From the NCBI GenBank assembly GCA_004000155.1, contig RCSS01000611.1, forward strand, positions 1-42,086: 42,086 bases of DNA. The letters run 5' to 3'. Below are positions 19,739 to 28,520 of this stretch, in pieces. The notes under the pieces are model-generated. The model saw only the letters and a list, made by a program, of their open reading frames with translations. It made no database searches and was not told the DNA's origin. Source of the stretch: Tubulinosema ratisbonensis (taxonomy: Eukaryota; Microsporidia; Tubulinosematidae). Made by a program: the position numbers and the translations under genes. Within the stretch, counting starts at the first letter, position 1. Each line of letters begins with the position of its first letter.

Positions 19739-20087
19739 AAAAATTTTTTTAATTTTATTTTTTTTAAAAATAATTTTTTTAATTTAATTTTACTTTTTAA
19801 ATTGAATTTTTTTTAATTTGCCTTTCCCTTTTAAAATACCATTTAACAACATAATTCTAAATTTAATTCAAATTGTTTTTCGAAAATTCTAAAATAAATA
19901 AATATTTAAATTTCTACCTAAAAAAAAGAAAGAATAAAAAAATTTAACAAATTCAACCAATAAAAAATATAATTTGGGGATAAACCAATGACGTAAATTA
20001 TTCTGATTTATTTTCTTTAAAAAATATTTATTATTCCATTTTCCCAACCAAAATTTATTGTAATTTAAGTTGAAAAAAATACCCTTA
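19739..20087. promoter_or_regulatory. Divergent intergenic region of helicase and DP genes
   Basis: This 349-bp AT-rich region must carry the promoters of both divergent genes. On the DP side, ATACCCTTA stands immediately before the ATG at 20088, a CCC-type start-proximal motif. No such motif is seen before the helicase ATG. No E2F-like GC box is visible. Confidence 0.4.
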
Positions 20088-20690
20088 ATGCAATCTTCAC
20101 AAGGTGACTTATTAGGATTAGAATCTAAAGGCACTGGTCTTAAAAACATTACCAAAATGATTTACGAGACACTCAAAGCAGAAAGGAAATGCACTTACCA
20201 AATGATTTTAAGACAAATTAATCTTGGGAATGAAAAAACAGGTAAAAGAAGAATATATGACGCACTTAACATCATGCGATCACTTAATATGGTCGTTAAA
20301 AATAAAAGAATGTACGTATTAATGACCAAAGAGAGCTTTGATTCGCAATCTGTCCTGAAAAAGAAGGAAGAAGAGCTAAGAAGGCTTAAAGAAATAAAAG
20401 AAGCTTTGATAAAACTTAAAGAAATTAACGAATCTAGTCATAAAATTGACGAACCGAAATTATACATGCCATTCGTAGTCATAGCCGCGGACAAATATGC
20501 ACAATTGTACATTGACACNAACGAAGAAAAGACATTTTTTAATTTAAAATGTNATAAGCCATTAGAAACCATAGGTGATTTAGAAGTAGTAAGATTATTA
20601 TTTGATAACAGTGAGCTTATTGACATCGAACCAAAATTAATTCACAGTAATAATGAAAAGGAAAATGAATTAAGAAATTGCTTGTTCTAA
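20088..20690 (+). CDS. DP-type (TFDP) transcription factor, E2F partner
   Basis: A 200-aa protein. The winged-helix DNA-binding domain (about 15-78) contains RRIYDALNIM (54-63). The DALN form is diagnostic of DP rather than E2F proteins, which have RRIYDITN. A charged coiled coil (about 90-115) follows, then a C-terminal marked-box-like dimerisation region starting MPFVVI (127-132). In metazoan DP the equivalent stretch is LPFIIV and ends in a similar D-[IL]-EV. DP proteins bind E2F and control S-phase genes. Start: the reading frame is open upstream to a TTG at 20070, but the first ATG is at 20088, directly after CCCTTA, and is preferred. The protein is short compared with animal DP (about 400 aa). 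No E2F gene lies in this window. Two codons carry N. Confidence 0.85.
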   Translation: MQSSQGDLLGLESKGTGLKNITKMIYETLKAERKCTYQMILRQINLGNEKTGKRRIYDALNIMRSLNMVVKNKRMYVLMTKESFDSQSVLKKKEEELRRLKEIKEALIKLKEINESSHKIDEPKLYMPFVVIAADKYAQLYIDXNEEKTFFNLKCXKPLETIGDLEVVRLLFDNSELIDIEPKLIHSNNEKENELRNCLF

Positions 20691-20925
20691 GATTAATTAA
20701 AAATGATTAAAATTATTTTAAAAANNAAATCTAATTAAGAGATTTTAAAGAATTAATTAATTTGACAATTTTTAATTTAAATTTTAAATATTTATATCTA
20801 ATTGGAGATTTTAAAGAATTATTTAATTTTGATTTTTCTTAATTTAGTGAAATACTTATTTACTTTACTTTATTAATTTTATATTTTCAATTTTTTTATT
20901 AGAGGTATGGTTTGGCTTATGACTT
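20691..20925. other. AT-rich 3' flank of DP gene
   Basis: This contains two similar AAnnAATTAATTT-type stretches and an AGAGATTTTAAAGAATTA / GGAGATTTTAAAGAATTA direct repeat (about 20737 and 20803). No gene is seen. Confidence 0.35.
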
Positions 20926-21150
20926 ATTTTTTTTTGTTGCATAGAGATTTGAAATCCATACGAAAATCTTTTTGCCCTATCTATTATATAAAATATTAAT
21001 ATCTAGTTAAAAGAAACTTACAAAAAAATATGTTTCTACACAGTTGAGTATAGCTTAAGATACAGCGAGCCTTTCACCAGCTAATACCTACCCCGTGCAT
21101 TTTATTGACTGTCCAAGTCTGCTTTGTCTTGTAGTTTTTGGTTTCAGGAG
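20926..21150 (-). repeat. Copy A of the SINE-like dispersed repeat
   Basis: Nearly full-length copy. On the plus strand it begins with a T-run and GTTGC (the oligo-A end), then CCATACGAAAATCTTT and an ATATTAATATCTAGTTAA core shared with copy C. It continues with TATAGCTTAAGATACAGCG, AGCCTTTCACC, CCCCGTGCA and CCAAGTCTGC. It aligns end to end with 28279-28475 and with 32784-33004 (opposite orientation). It overlaps no supported gene. Confidence 0.75.
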
Positions 21151-22832
21151 TGACCTTAGACTTACACTTTAATCTTGTCATGAATTATGAAATAAATAAA
21201 ACAAAAAGTCAAGAGCTAGGACCATCAACTGCGTTATATAATATTAAANCTAAAATCATCATANAATTAAAGCAAAAATTTGTTTATATATTAAAGAAAA
21301 TAACCTTGACTTTGTACTACCTTATTATAAAAAACATAAGCTGAATCCACAAACCTTTGCATATATTACGTTGGTGCCTTTTCTCTTCTTTCTCTTACAT
21401 GCATAGCCTGTCTGGTAGTAAAAAGAAGTTTGTATTTGCTTANTTTAACAGTGTAAACAAGTTGATTATTTAGACTGCCCGATTAGATTCGCTCTATAAA
21501 AAAGCTATTTAAACAAATCCAAAAGGCTTTCGCAAGAAGATCATATCATTTTCGATGTATTTCAAAAAAAAGTTTTTAGCAAATGCGTTTGTTTAATAAT
21601 GTAATTAGTTGCTACAGAGAATCTTAATTATATTTGTTTTATATTTTTAAATTCATCAATAATTAATTGCAACCATTAAGAAGCTCGATGAGAAGAGAGA
21701 TTAAATTTTTGAAATAAAATGATCAATTATGTTTATTTACTAACCAAAAGACATAGGAGATAATATGTCTCATTGTCATTGTCCTTAGCAACAAAATTAA
21801 TGTTGCTAATCTGCTTAAATAATATATTTATTAATTCTCATTTTTCTTTGATTGTACGTTTTTAATTTTAGGGTTTGTTATTTGATTGTATAAAACCTTT
21901 GACTTCATTGAATTAAAGAATCGTATTAATTTCTAAACCATAACAAAATCAGCTATAGTCTAGCAAACATTGCATGGGTTCAACTCCGAAAGTAATCATT
22001 TTTTATTCAATTTGGCGTATATAGAAAAAAATACAATGCCCCCATGAAATATTTAATTCAAGAAACCATTTAAATAGAAAATAAAGTATTGTTGCAATCT
22101 ATTTATTTAAATCATTAAATATATTTTGTTATATATCTTATAATATAACAAAGTCTAATAAATTATAATGCCTTAGACACTTAATTATTTGACAAAACGA
22201 GTCAAAAAACTTTGTTTATGGGATTATAAGATATTTACAGCATTTATTTTATTGTCAGAAACCATAGAATAAGGTTCTGACAACAAGGTACGACATATAT
22301 AGCAAATATTTTTACATTTAATACTTTAATTACAGGGATCTAAAACAAAACTGATAATACAAGATAAATAATTATTAATCATTAGCAAAGGATATGCAGA
22401 TTTAAAACAAAAAATATAAATAATGCTATTAGTTATGACTCAGGTAGGTCAATGAATCGTTAGGCAAGAAATTACTTTTATAAACCTTTTCTTAAAAATT
22501 GTACTTTAAGATGTATACAGGAATAACACTGTGTTTAACTTGTAAGAAAAGTCCAACAAAAGCATATAAAATAAGAAATGAAAAAAAAAGTTCGAAGAAA
22601 TAAATAGTTTGAGTTGTGAATGACAAAGCAAAAGAAACTAAATTTATTTTTTATTTTGATTTTTTTAATCAAATCTAATAAATTGATTTCAAAGAATAAC
22701 ACATTTAAAAATTAATAAATTTTATTTATTAATTTCATCTTAATATTTTTAAATGTTTATTTATTTTTTTACTAAAAATAAGTCACTAAATTTACAATGA
22801 AAATAAATTTTGATCTAAAAATAAAAATTTAC
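21151..22832. other. Gene-free AT-rich stretch
   Basis: No supported ORF. A short near-perfect hairpin at 22252-22283 (TTGTCAGAAACC / GGTTCTGACAA around a 9-bp loop) is the only local structure noted. Confidence 0.35.
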
Positions 22833-22914
22833 ATTTTTAAATATTAAAATAAATTTTAGCATTTTAAATATTAAAATAAAAATTAGCATTTTAAATATTA
22901 AAATAAATATTGAT
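22833..22914. repeat. 27-bp tandem repeat, three units
   Basis: Three successive units of ATTTTAAATATTAAAATAAA followed by a short AnTTAGC-type end begin near 22833, 22861 and 22888. They lie about 200 bp beyond the stop codon of the leucyl-tRNA synthetase gene, in its 3' flank. Confidence 0.7.
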
Positions 22915-23093
22915 TTATTTAAAACCTATTTTAGCACATATTTTTATAAATAAAATATATGATTACATCAAATAGAAAAATTTTACAATTTTCAGTTTAT
23001 TTCTTTAATTAAAGACTAATATTTGTTAAAAGAATTATTATTTCTGTATGGTAGATGAATGATAAATTAAAATATAAAAAAATGATTATTTTT

Positions 23094-23100
23094 NNNNNNN
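23094..23100. other. Assembly ambiguity (seven Ns)
   Basis: A run of seven Ns lies 18 bp beyond the stop codon of the leucyl-tRNA synthetase gene and probably marks a short unresolved homopolymer or small gap. Confidence 0.8.
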
Positions 23101-23117
23101 TAAGGCATAGATAAAAT

Positions 23118-25724
23118 TTACTCAAAAATAATTTTAGGAACGTAAGGTTCATTCTCTCCTTCACAAATCTCAACTTCACACTTACACGCCTCTTCCAACA
23201 ATCTCTTATTTCTAGTCAAAATATCCATCTCATCAAAGGTATCAGGACCTTTCACATATACGTTCACACAAAATGGCAATCCTTCCCTCTGATCTACCTT
23301 AAATTCATTTAGTACGTCAATAAACTTTTGTTTGATTTCGTCACTTATATTTTTGCTTAAAGTTTCTTGTCTGTCTAAAGAATTTTGTGTATCTTTCATT
23401 TCTTTTTTGTTGCACATTGAAATAATTTTTTCTTTCCAAGCAGGGTATGTTTTACCAATAAATATTTTTACTTTTGATTTGTTTTTTTGTTTTGTTAATC
23501 TTTTTTGGATCTTTTTTAGGTGTTCAAAAGCTGGGATAAACTTATTTGTCAAAATTATTTCTGGCCAATCAAATGATACCTTGGTATAATTTTCGTTAAG
23601 AAAATTAGAGACACTTGGTATTATAGGATATAAAATGACAATCATACTTTCATAGAGCTTCTTTATGACCAAAGATTCTTTCTTACCACCTAAAATAAGA
23701 AACTTTTCGTAAGCGTTTAACATTTCATGAAAACCAAATTTGATAACATCTCTAAAAACAAAATTTTTATAAGCNAAATTAGTCTCATAAATATTNCTGT
23801 TAATGTTTTCTAGCAACCATTCTTCTTCCAAAGAAAGTTCATTTTTATTTTCTAGGTTTATCTTTGTAAAATATTCTTTTACATTTTCTATAAACTGATA
23901 CAGTTTTAAAACTGTTGAGTTTGCAGTTATTTCAAGAAAATCAGCATCTTCGTTGGTATCGCCACACATTGCCAAGCACATTCTTGTGCTACTTTCACCA
24001 AATTTGTCAATTACATCGTCAACAGTTAAAAAGTTACCTGTGCTTTTGCTCATCTTAGCAGAATTTAATAATAAATGTCCATTAGTTTCTATCCTCTTAG
24101 GCCAGAATTCTTCTTTAAAGATGGCAACGTGGTTCAAAATAAAAAATAATAAATGATTTCTTATCAGATCTTTTCCTGATACCCTCAGATAAACTGGGTA
24201 AAACTTATTTAATAAATTTCTACATTCATCCAAAGTACATTTTACACATTTTCTTTCTTTACAAGAAAGCTTTTCTAAATTTTCTTCTAAATTATTTTTT
24301 CTATCGGCAAGGCAAGAACAGAAAATTTCTTTTCTTCTAATTTTTATTTCTTCACTTAAAACATTTTTATAAATGTAATCAAACATCCATTCTTCAACTT
24401 CAAAATGACTTTTACCAAACATATCATCACTTAGTAAATGATAAAAAGTGTATAAAGACATATAAATGGTAGAATCACTTAGTGAATCAATCACATATTC
24501 ATTAAACGATGTACCAATCCCGAATGATCTGCTGAATGCCCATTTACCAATCCAATCCATCCCATTTTTTAAAAATAATTTAGTTTCTTTGTGAGAAATC
24601 AAATTTTTTAAACAAATATTAGCTTTAGCTTTCCAGTCTACCTTAGAATAATCAATAAACCATTGATCTAACAGTGCTACAACACAAACAGTGTTACTTC
24701 TACTAATAATTTCACTCTCTGTCTTAAAAAATGAGAGAATATTTTCACTCAAATTCAAAGTAAAAAACTTTTTATTGTTTATCATTTCATCAATAAAATT
24801 AATTTCTTCAGTTAATGAATCAGGGTTGATAGAAAGATAATTAGATTCAGTGTTATCTTCAAATATTACCATTGTAAAATCTCTTTCTTCTTTTTTTAAA
24901 TTTATTTCATCCCATAAAATTTCTCTTACTGTTTTTATATCAGTTACTTGGTAAATCAAATTATCAAATGTTTCTTCTTGTACTATAAATGAAAAATCTG
25001 TGTGCACCAAAAATAATTTTGTATTTTTGTTGTAAAATAAATTAAAAAATTTAGAAGAACTTTTTACTTGGTAAGGCAAATATAAACTTAATTCTCCTTC
25101 CTTAATTTTTACTGGTATTTTTAGTAAATCTACTTTTTTAGGTAAAATTCCTTCTCCTTTTAACCTGTCATGATCTAAGCAAGGCTGTTGTGTTTTAGTA
25201 CAATAAACTGTGTACCTTTTACCAAAAGAAAGTAATCCTAATTGGTTTAATTTGTTAAATTGCCAATGTATAAAAGTATCATACAATTTATTGTATTTGG
25301 TGGTGACAAAAGATCTATCCCAGGTGATATTAGCATTAAATTTGATTAAACTTTCTTTTGCCATTTTGGGAAATGTGTTTACCCAATGTAGCGGATCAGT
25401 AAATTTGTGTATATCAGTAATACCCATNGATTTTAATGAGTTAATCACACCANTATCATTCTCTTTTAACCTCTCCGCTGAGGCACAAATTGGCATCCCA
25501 GTACAGTGGAATGAAAACGGGAAAAGTGTGTCAAAGTTGTGTAATTGTGCGTATCTTGAAAAGAATTCTACTTTAGAAATGGTAAATAAATGTCCTAAGT
25601 GTAACTTTCCATTCATATAAGGGTATGGGAATGTCACTAGGAGTGGAGTGCCTGTCTTTTTTAATTTTATTGGTTTCTCGATAGATTTTAAAAATTGCAA
25701 TTTCTTTCCTTCTTTAGAAGACAT
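23118..25724 (-). CDS. LARS: Cytosolic leucyl-tRNA synthetase, editing site degenerate
   Basis: An 868-aa class I synthetase that attaches leucine to tRNA-Leu in the cytosol. The HIGH motif is PYPYMNGKLHLGH (33-45) and KMSKS is at 557-561. WDRSFVTT, the DWIGKWAFSRSFG stretch, LRVSGKDLI and LLNSAKMSKSTGN are typical of the eukaryotic/archaeal LeuRS branch. It is about 220 aa shorter than the yeast enzyme (about 1090). The CP1 editing region (about 205-345) is short. Where a T-x-R-P-E-T threonine-rich motif should stand it reads LPYQVKSSSKFFNLF, and no D-x-x-D/DDY catalytic block is visible. Proofreading of norvaline or similar mischarging is therefore probably lost, as has been reported for microsporidian LeuRS. 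An insertion with clustered cysteines (469-501) precedes the FYPVYLRVSGKDL segment. Start: the ATG directly follows TTAACCC. Confidence 0.95.
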   Translation of the reverse strand: MSSKEGKKLQFLKSIEKPIKLKKTGTPLLVTFPYPYMNGKLHLGHLFTISKVEFFSRYAQLHNFDTLFPFSFHCTGMPICASAERLKENDXGVINSLKXMGITDIHKFTDPLHWVNTFPKMAKESLIKFNANITWDRSFVTTKYNKLYDTFIHWQFNKLNQLGLLSFGKRYTVYCTKTQQPCLDHDRLKGEGILPKKVDLLKIPVKIKEGELSLYLPYQVKSSSKFFNLFYNKNTKLFLVHTDFSFIVQEETFDNLIYQVTDIKTVREILWDEINLKKEERDFTMVIFEDNTESNYLSINPDSLTEEINFIDEMINNKKFFTLNLSENILSFFKTESEIISRSNTVCVVALLDQWFIDYSKVDWKAKANICLKNLISHKETKLFLKNGMDWIGKWAFSRSFGIGTSFNEYVIDSLSDSTIYMSLYTFYHLLSDDMFGKSHFEVEEWMFDYIYKNVLSEEIKIRRKEIFCSCLADRKNNLEENLEKLSCKERKCVKCTLDECRNLLNKFYPVYLRVSGKDLIRNHLLFFILNHVAIFKEEFWPKRIETNGHLLLNSAKMSKSTGNFLTVDDVIDKFGESSTRMCLAMCGDTNEDADFLEITANSTVLKLYQFIENVKEYFTKINLENKNELSLEEEWLLENINXNIYETNXAYKNFVFRDVIKFGFHEMLNAYEKFLILGGKKESLVIKKLYESMIVILYPIIPSVSNFLNENYTKVSFDWPEIILTNKFIPAFEHLKKIQKRLTKQKNKSKVKIFIGKTYPAWKEKIISMCNKKEMKDTQNSLDRQETLSKNISDEIKQKFIDVLNEFKVDQREGLPFCVNVYVKGPDTFDEMDILTRNKRLLEEACKCEVEICEGENEPYVPKIIFE

Positions 25725-25731
25725 GGGTTAA
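25725..25731 (-). promoter_or_regulatory. CCC motif abutting LeuRS start codon
   Basis: Read on the minus strand, TTTTTAACCC immediately precedes the ATG. A start-adjacent CCC also occurs before the DP gene and paralogue 2, in otherwise almost C-free flanks. Confidence 0.4.
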
Positions 25732-26480
25732 AAATTTAAAAAATAAATAAAAATAATATTTCTAAAATTTTTATTTTTAAAATTTTTAACCTGATTTTTT
25801 AAAAAAAATTTAGGCTTTTTTTGTTGTAAATTTTTTAAAAATTAACTCAAGTTTTTTATAAAAATTTTTTTTGTAAAATTAAATTTTTTAATTTTGAACC
25901 ATTGACTTAAAAATTTAAATGTTTTCAATAAATCAAATAAAAAAATTTTTTTATTTGATTTTTAAATTGAATAAAAAAATTTGATCTGTAAAGTTTCATT
26001 TTTTTAATTATAAGTGCATTTTTAATACAAAAATATAAAATTAAAAAATAATATTTTATAATTAAAAGACAAATCTTTTTTTCTAAAAGTTGAATTTATA
26101 GATAATCCGTATTTAATAAAGCAACCACGAAAAATTAATTCGAGAAATATTTAATAATTTAAAAACATATGATAAAAATTAAATCTGCTTTTTTTGTTTA
26201 CGAAATTTATTAATTTTATAAAACAGTTATTATTTTTAAAATCCCAATTTAAATTTTAAATTATGTGCTGATTAAAAATTTGTTAACTTGATTTTGATCT
26301 TTAAAACCGAAAAAACGTAGACTTTTAGAAGACTTTTCTCAAAAATTACAATCTGAAACTTGTTTTGAGTCAAGAAACCAAAAATGACCGAAATAAGAAA
26401 TTTAAAACATGTTACTTTGTTACAAGATTATTTTAGATAAATAATCTTATTGATCGAAAAAATAAAACAAAACACGTTTC
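25732..26480. other. Divergent intergenic region, AT-rich
   Basis: This lies between the LeuRS start and the Pro-rich gene. It consists of long A and T runs and short palindromes. No RNA gene or repeat copy was recognised. Confidence 0.4.
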
Positions 26481-26489
26481 ATTTTGAAA

Positions 26490-26513
26490 AAAAGTATATA
26501 AGATCTAAAATAC
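26490..26513 (+). promoter_or_regulatory. TATA-like element before the Pro-rich gene
   Basis: AAGTATATAAGATCT lies about 20 bp before the first ATG at 26514. In a genome with very short 5' UTRs this is a plausible core promoter; the call rests on sequence and position only. Confidence 0.35.
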
Positions 26514-27164
26514 ATGTTCATAATGAAGCTACTTAGTAAAATAGGATTATTTGTTTACCTAGCATTTATACACGCAGCAAAAGGAAAAACAGCCGAAGAT
26601 TGTGAAATTATATGTGAACCATCTACTTCCGGAGGAGGAACAGGAGACGGAAAACCAACCACCGCTGATAAAGTTGTAACTAAAGTGCAAAAACCACAAG
26701 CAGAAATATGTAATTGTACAAGTACCGGAGGAGGTACACCCGGATATCCAAGTTATACTCCAGGCTATCCAAGTTACCCTCCAGGAGTTCCAGGAGTTCC
26801 AGGAATCCCAGCTATTCCAAGTATTCCAGCAATACCAAGTGTACCAAGTTACCCAGTGATACCCCCACCATCATATACACCACCTCCCAAACCAGTTGTT
26901 CCAACCCCAGTTATAAAAACAATAACTAAACCACCAAAATCTACGACAACATCACCAGTTTGTAGTATTACAACCATTGAGAATTGCGAGGAAGTGCCTG
27001 TTCCTGATACAGAAACTGAAACAGTGATCACTACTCACGAAAACCCACCCCCACCAGTTGTCCCACCTCCACCAGTTATTCCGCCACCACCTGTGATGCC
27101 ACCACCAATAATTGTGGTTCCACCTCCAGTGCAGCCACCAACACCTGGTACTCCTNAACTATAA
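26514..27164 (+). CDS. Secreted Pro-rich, Cys-containing protein (polar tube protein-like)
   Basis: A 216-aa protein with a signal peptide (cleavage probably near residue 24, after HAAKG). The mature chain has a Gly/Thr-rich start with C30, C34, C66 and C68. A Pro/Gly/Tyr/Ile repeat region follows (about 76-130, units such as YPSY, GVPG, IPAIPS). A central part contains C150 and C158, then a Pro-rich tail of PPPPV repeats. Six cysteines, high proline and secretion resemble microsporidian polar tube protein 1, which differs widely between species, but no diagnostic motif was seen, so a spore-wall protein is equally possible. Start: ATG at 26514; the in-frame ATG at 26523 (MKLLSKIGLF) gives a more classical signal peptide. 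The GC content is much higher than in its neighbours because of the Pro codons. The penultimate codon is NAA and could be a stop. Confidence 0.72.
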   Translation: MFIMKLLSKIGLFVYLAFIHAAKGKTAEDCEIICEPSTSGGGTGDGKPTTADKVVTKVQKPQAEICNCTSTGGGTPGYPSYTPGYPSYPPGVPGVPGIPAIPSIPAIPSVPSYPVIPPPSYTPPPKPVVPTPVIKTITKPPKSTTTSPVCSITTIENCEEVPVPDTETETVITTHENPPPPVVPPPPVIPPPPVMPPPIIVVPPPVQPPTPGTPXL

Positions 27165-27634
27165 ATCAAAACAAACTTACAAATTAAAAAAATTTTTGTA
27201 AAATTAAAAATAATCGCAATAACAAGTTTAAACAAAAAAACACTATGCAAATACACTTCGGGGAGAGACAGTGTACTTTTTAAGGCCAAAAATCTAGAAT
27301 ACAAGTAAAGCAAAATAAAAAATCTTCAACTAATCATTACTTTTGTAAAATCCATGAGCATAATAAAGTCTTTTAATATCTTCGCTTAATATGTAAATTG
27401 ATAAAACTTAAAATATTTATAATCATACTGTCGTATCCTGGGGGATATGACCTGAATAATAGGTTTTTTAAATAAAAGGATTCAATCTTTTGTTTATTAA
27501 GATTCATCTTCTGTTAGACATGGGTAATTTTGACCAAAAATATAAATAAATAATAACTTTTAAAATTAAAGTTTTGAACCCATTTCTAGAAAATTAAGTT
27601 ATAAAGATATGAACATACCTTAATGTTTTATTTT
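27165..27634. other. 3' flank of Pro-rich gene, no gene seen
   Basis: Mainly A-rich sequence. A short GC-richer string near 27428-27452 (TATCCTGGGGGATATGA) is partly palindromic but cannot be assigned. Confidence 0.35.
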
Positions 27635-27715
27635 TTTTATTGATTAAGAGGGAATTTCTATAAGAAGATTTATCCATACCTTTAGATATACTTGTAATAT
27701 GCTGCAAAAGATATT
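27635..27715 (-). repeat. Possible head fragment (G) of the SINE-like repeat
   Basis: A T-run followed by GAGGGAATTTCTATAAGAAG and then a TCCATACCTT stretch aligns loosely with the oligo-A end of copy B (T-run, GATGGAATTTCAAACGAAAA, GCTATACCTT). With fragment D (27942-28068) it may form one copy split by about 230 bp of other sequence. Confidence 0.35.
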
Positions 27716-27720
27716 TTAGA

Positions 27721-27915
27721 TCTAAATTAAATTAGATTGTTATTTCAATTAAATATGATTCTTTTTTAAAGAATTTATTTTGGAAAGAAGAAAAAAGACA
27801 AACATGAATTAAAAATCGTTAAAATCCCCTTTTAACCTAAAACAACAAAATCATTTTACAATAATTATTCAATAAACAATACTTTCCCAGTGATCAGGAC
27901 AATAAATCAAAAATA
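27721..27915. repeat. Local duplication, unit 1
   Basis: This aligns with 28521-28717 over its length. Shared strings in order include AAACATGAAT, AACCTAAAAC, AAAATCATTTTAC and GTGATCAGGAC. No coding potential is evident. The two units lie about 800 bp apart in direct orientation. Confidence 0.6.
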
Positions 27916-27941
27916 CCCATTCATTAAGAAACATTTGGTTA

Positions 27942-28068
27942 AATGTGTTTTCACACAATCAAACAAAGCTCACAAGTTAAATTAGCCCTTCCCCCGCCAA
28001 AACCAGCTTCCCTGCAATCTATCGAGGTCTTAAGTCCACTTTAACTTGCAAGCTTTGGTTATAAGGCT
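27942..28068 (-). repeat. Partial copy D of the SINE-like repeat
   Basis: AGCCCTTCCCCCGCCAAAACC and the following 30 bases align without gaps to copy B (AGCCTTTCACCCTCTAAAAC...), with roughly 70 percent identity by eye. The match ends in CTTGCAAGCTTTGGTTA, which corresponds to the non-A-tailed end of copies A and C. Only that half is present here. Confidence 0.6.
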
Positions 28069-28264
28069 CAAAAATTATATTTTAAAAAAATGGTTATAGT
28101 CCAGAAAAAGCTAAATAAATTTTTATTTCACTATTACAAATAAAGGTTTGTAACGATACAGCAACAAATAACTCTTTTATATGCAAATTATTATCAAGAT
28201 TTTATATTTTTTATAAACTTGTAAATTATTTTATATGCATTCTTAATTAGAGAAAAGTTAAACA

Positions 28265-28278
28265 TTTAGTTTTATTGT
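28265..28278. repeat. 14-bp target-site duplication, left
   Basis: TTTAGTTTTATTGT stands directly before the T-run of repeat copy B and recurs exactly at 28476-28489, directly after the other end. Confidence 0.65.
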
Positions 28279-28475
28279 TTTTTTGTTGCCTAGGGATGGA
28301 ATTTCAAACGAAAATCTTTCGCTATACCTTCTTCACAAGAATACTTATACCAGTTGACTGAAAAATATGTTTTTCCATACTTAGGTATAGCCCAAGATAC
28401 TGCGAGCCTTTCACCCTCTAAAACCCACCCCCGTGCACTCTAACGACAGCCTAAGTCTACCTTGCCTTGCAGGCT
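28279..28475 (-). mobile_element. Copy B of the SINE-like repeat, flanked by 14-bp duplication
   Basis: This is a 197-bp non-coding element. On the minus strand it runs from AGCCTGCAAGGCAAGG through GGGTGAAAGGCTCGCAGTAT to CCATCCCTAGGCAACAAAAA, so it ends in an oligo-A run. Perfect 14-bp direct repeats flank it (28265-28278 and 28476-28489). An A-tail plus a target duplication of this length is the hallmark of target-primed retroposition by a LINE-type reverse transcriptase. No clear Pol III A/B boxes were recognised, and no autonomous partner is in the window. Compared with copies A and C it lacks the CCTGTAACC segment at the 5' end, consistent with 5' truncation. Confidence 0.65.
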
Positions 28476-28489
28476 TTTAGTTTTATTGT
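28476..28489. repeat. 14-bp target-site duplication, right
   Basis: Exact copy of the 14 bases at 28265-28278, directly abutting the 5' end (minus-strand sense) of repeat copy B. Confidence 0.65.
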
Positions 28490-28520
28490 ACCTTGCAGTA
28501 TCTTGCGTACAGAAGTTTTA

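Noticed and set aside
21960..22000. GGGTTCAACTCC as a tRNA T-arm
   Set aside because: The flanking bases do not pair and no cloverleaf fits upstream.
26849..27313. Minus-strand ORFs across the Pro-rich gene
   Set aside because: Gly/Val-rich antisense shadows of the proline codons; the plus-strand frame has the signal peptide and cysteines.
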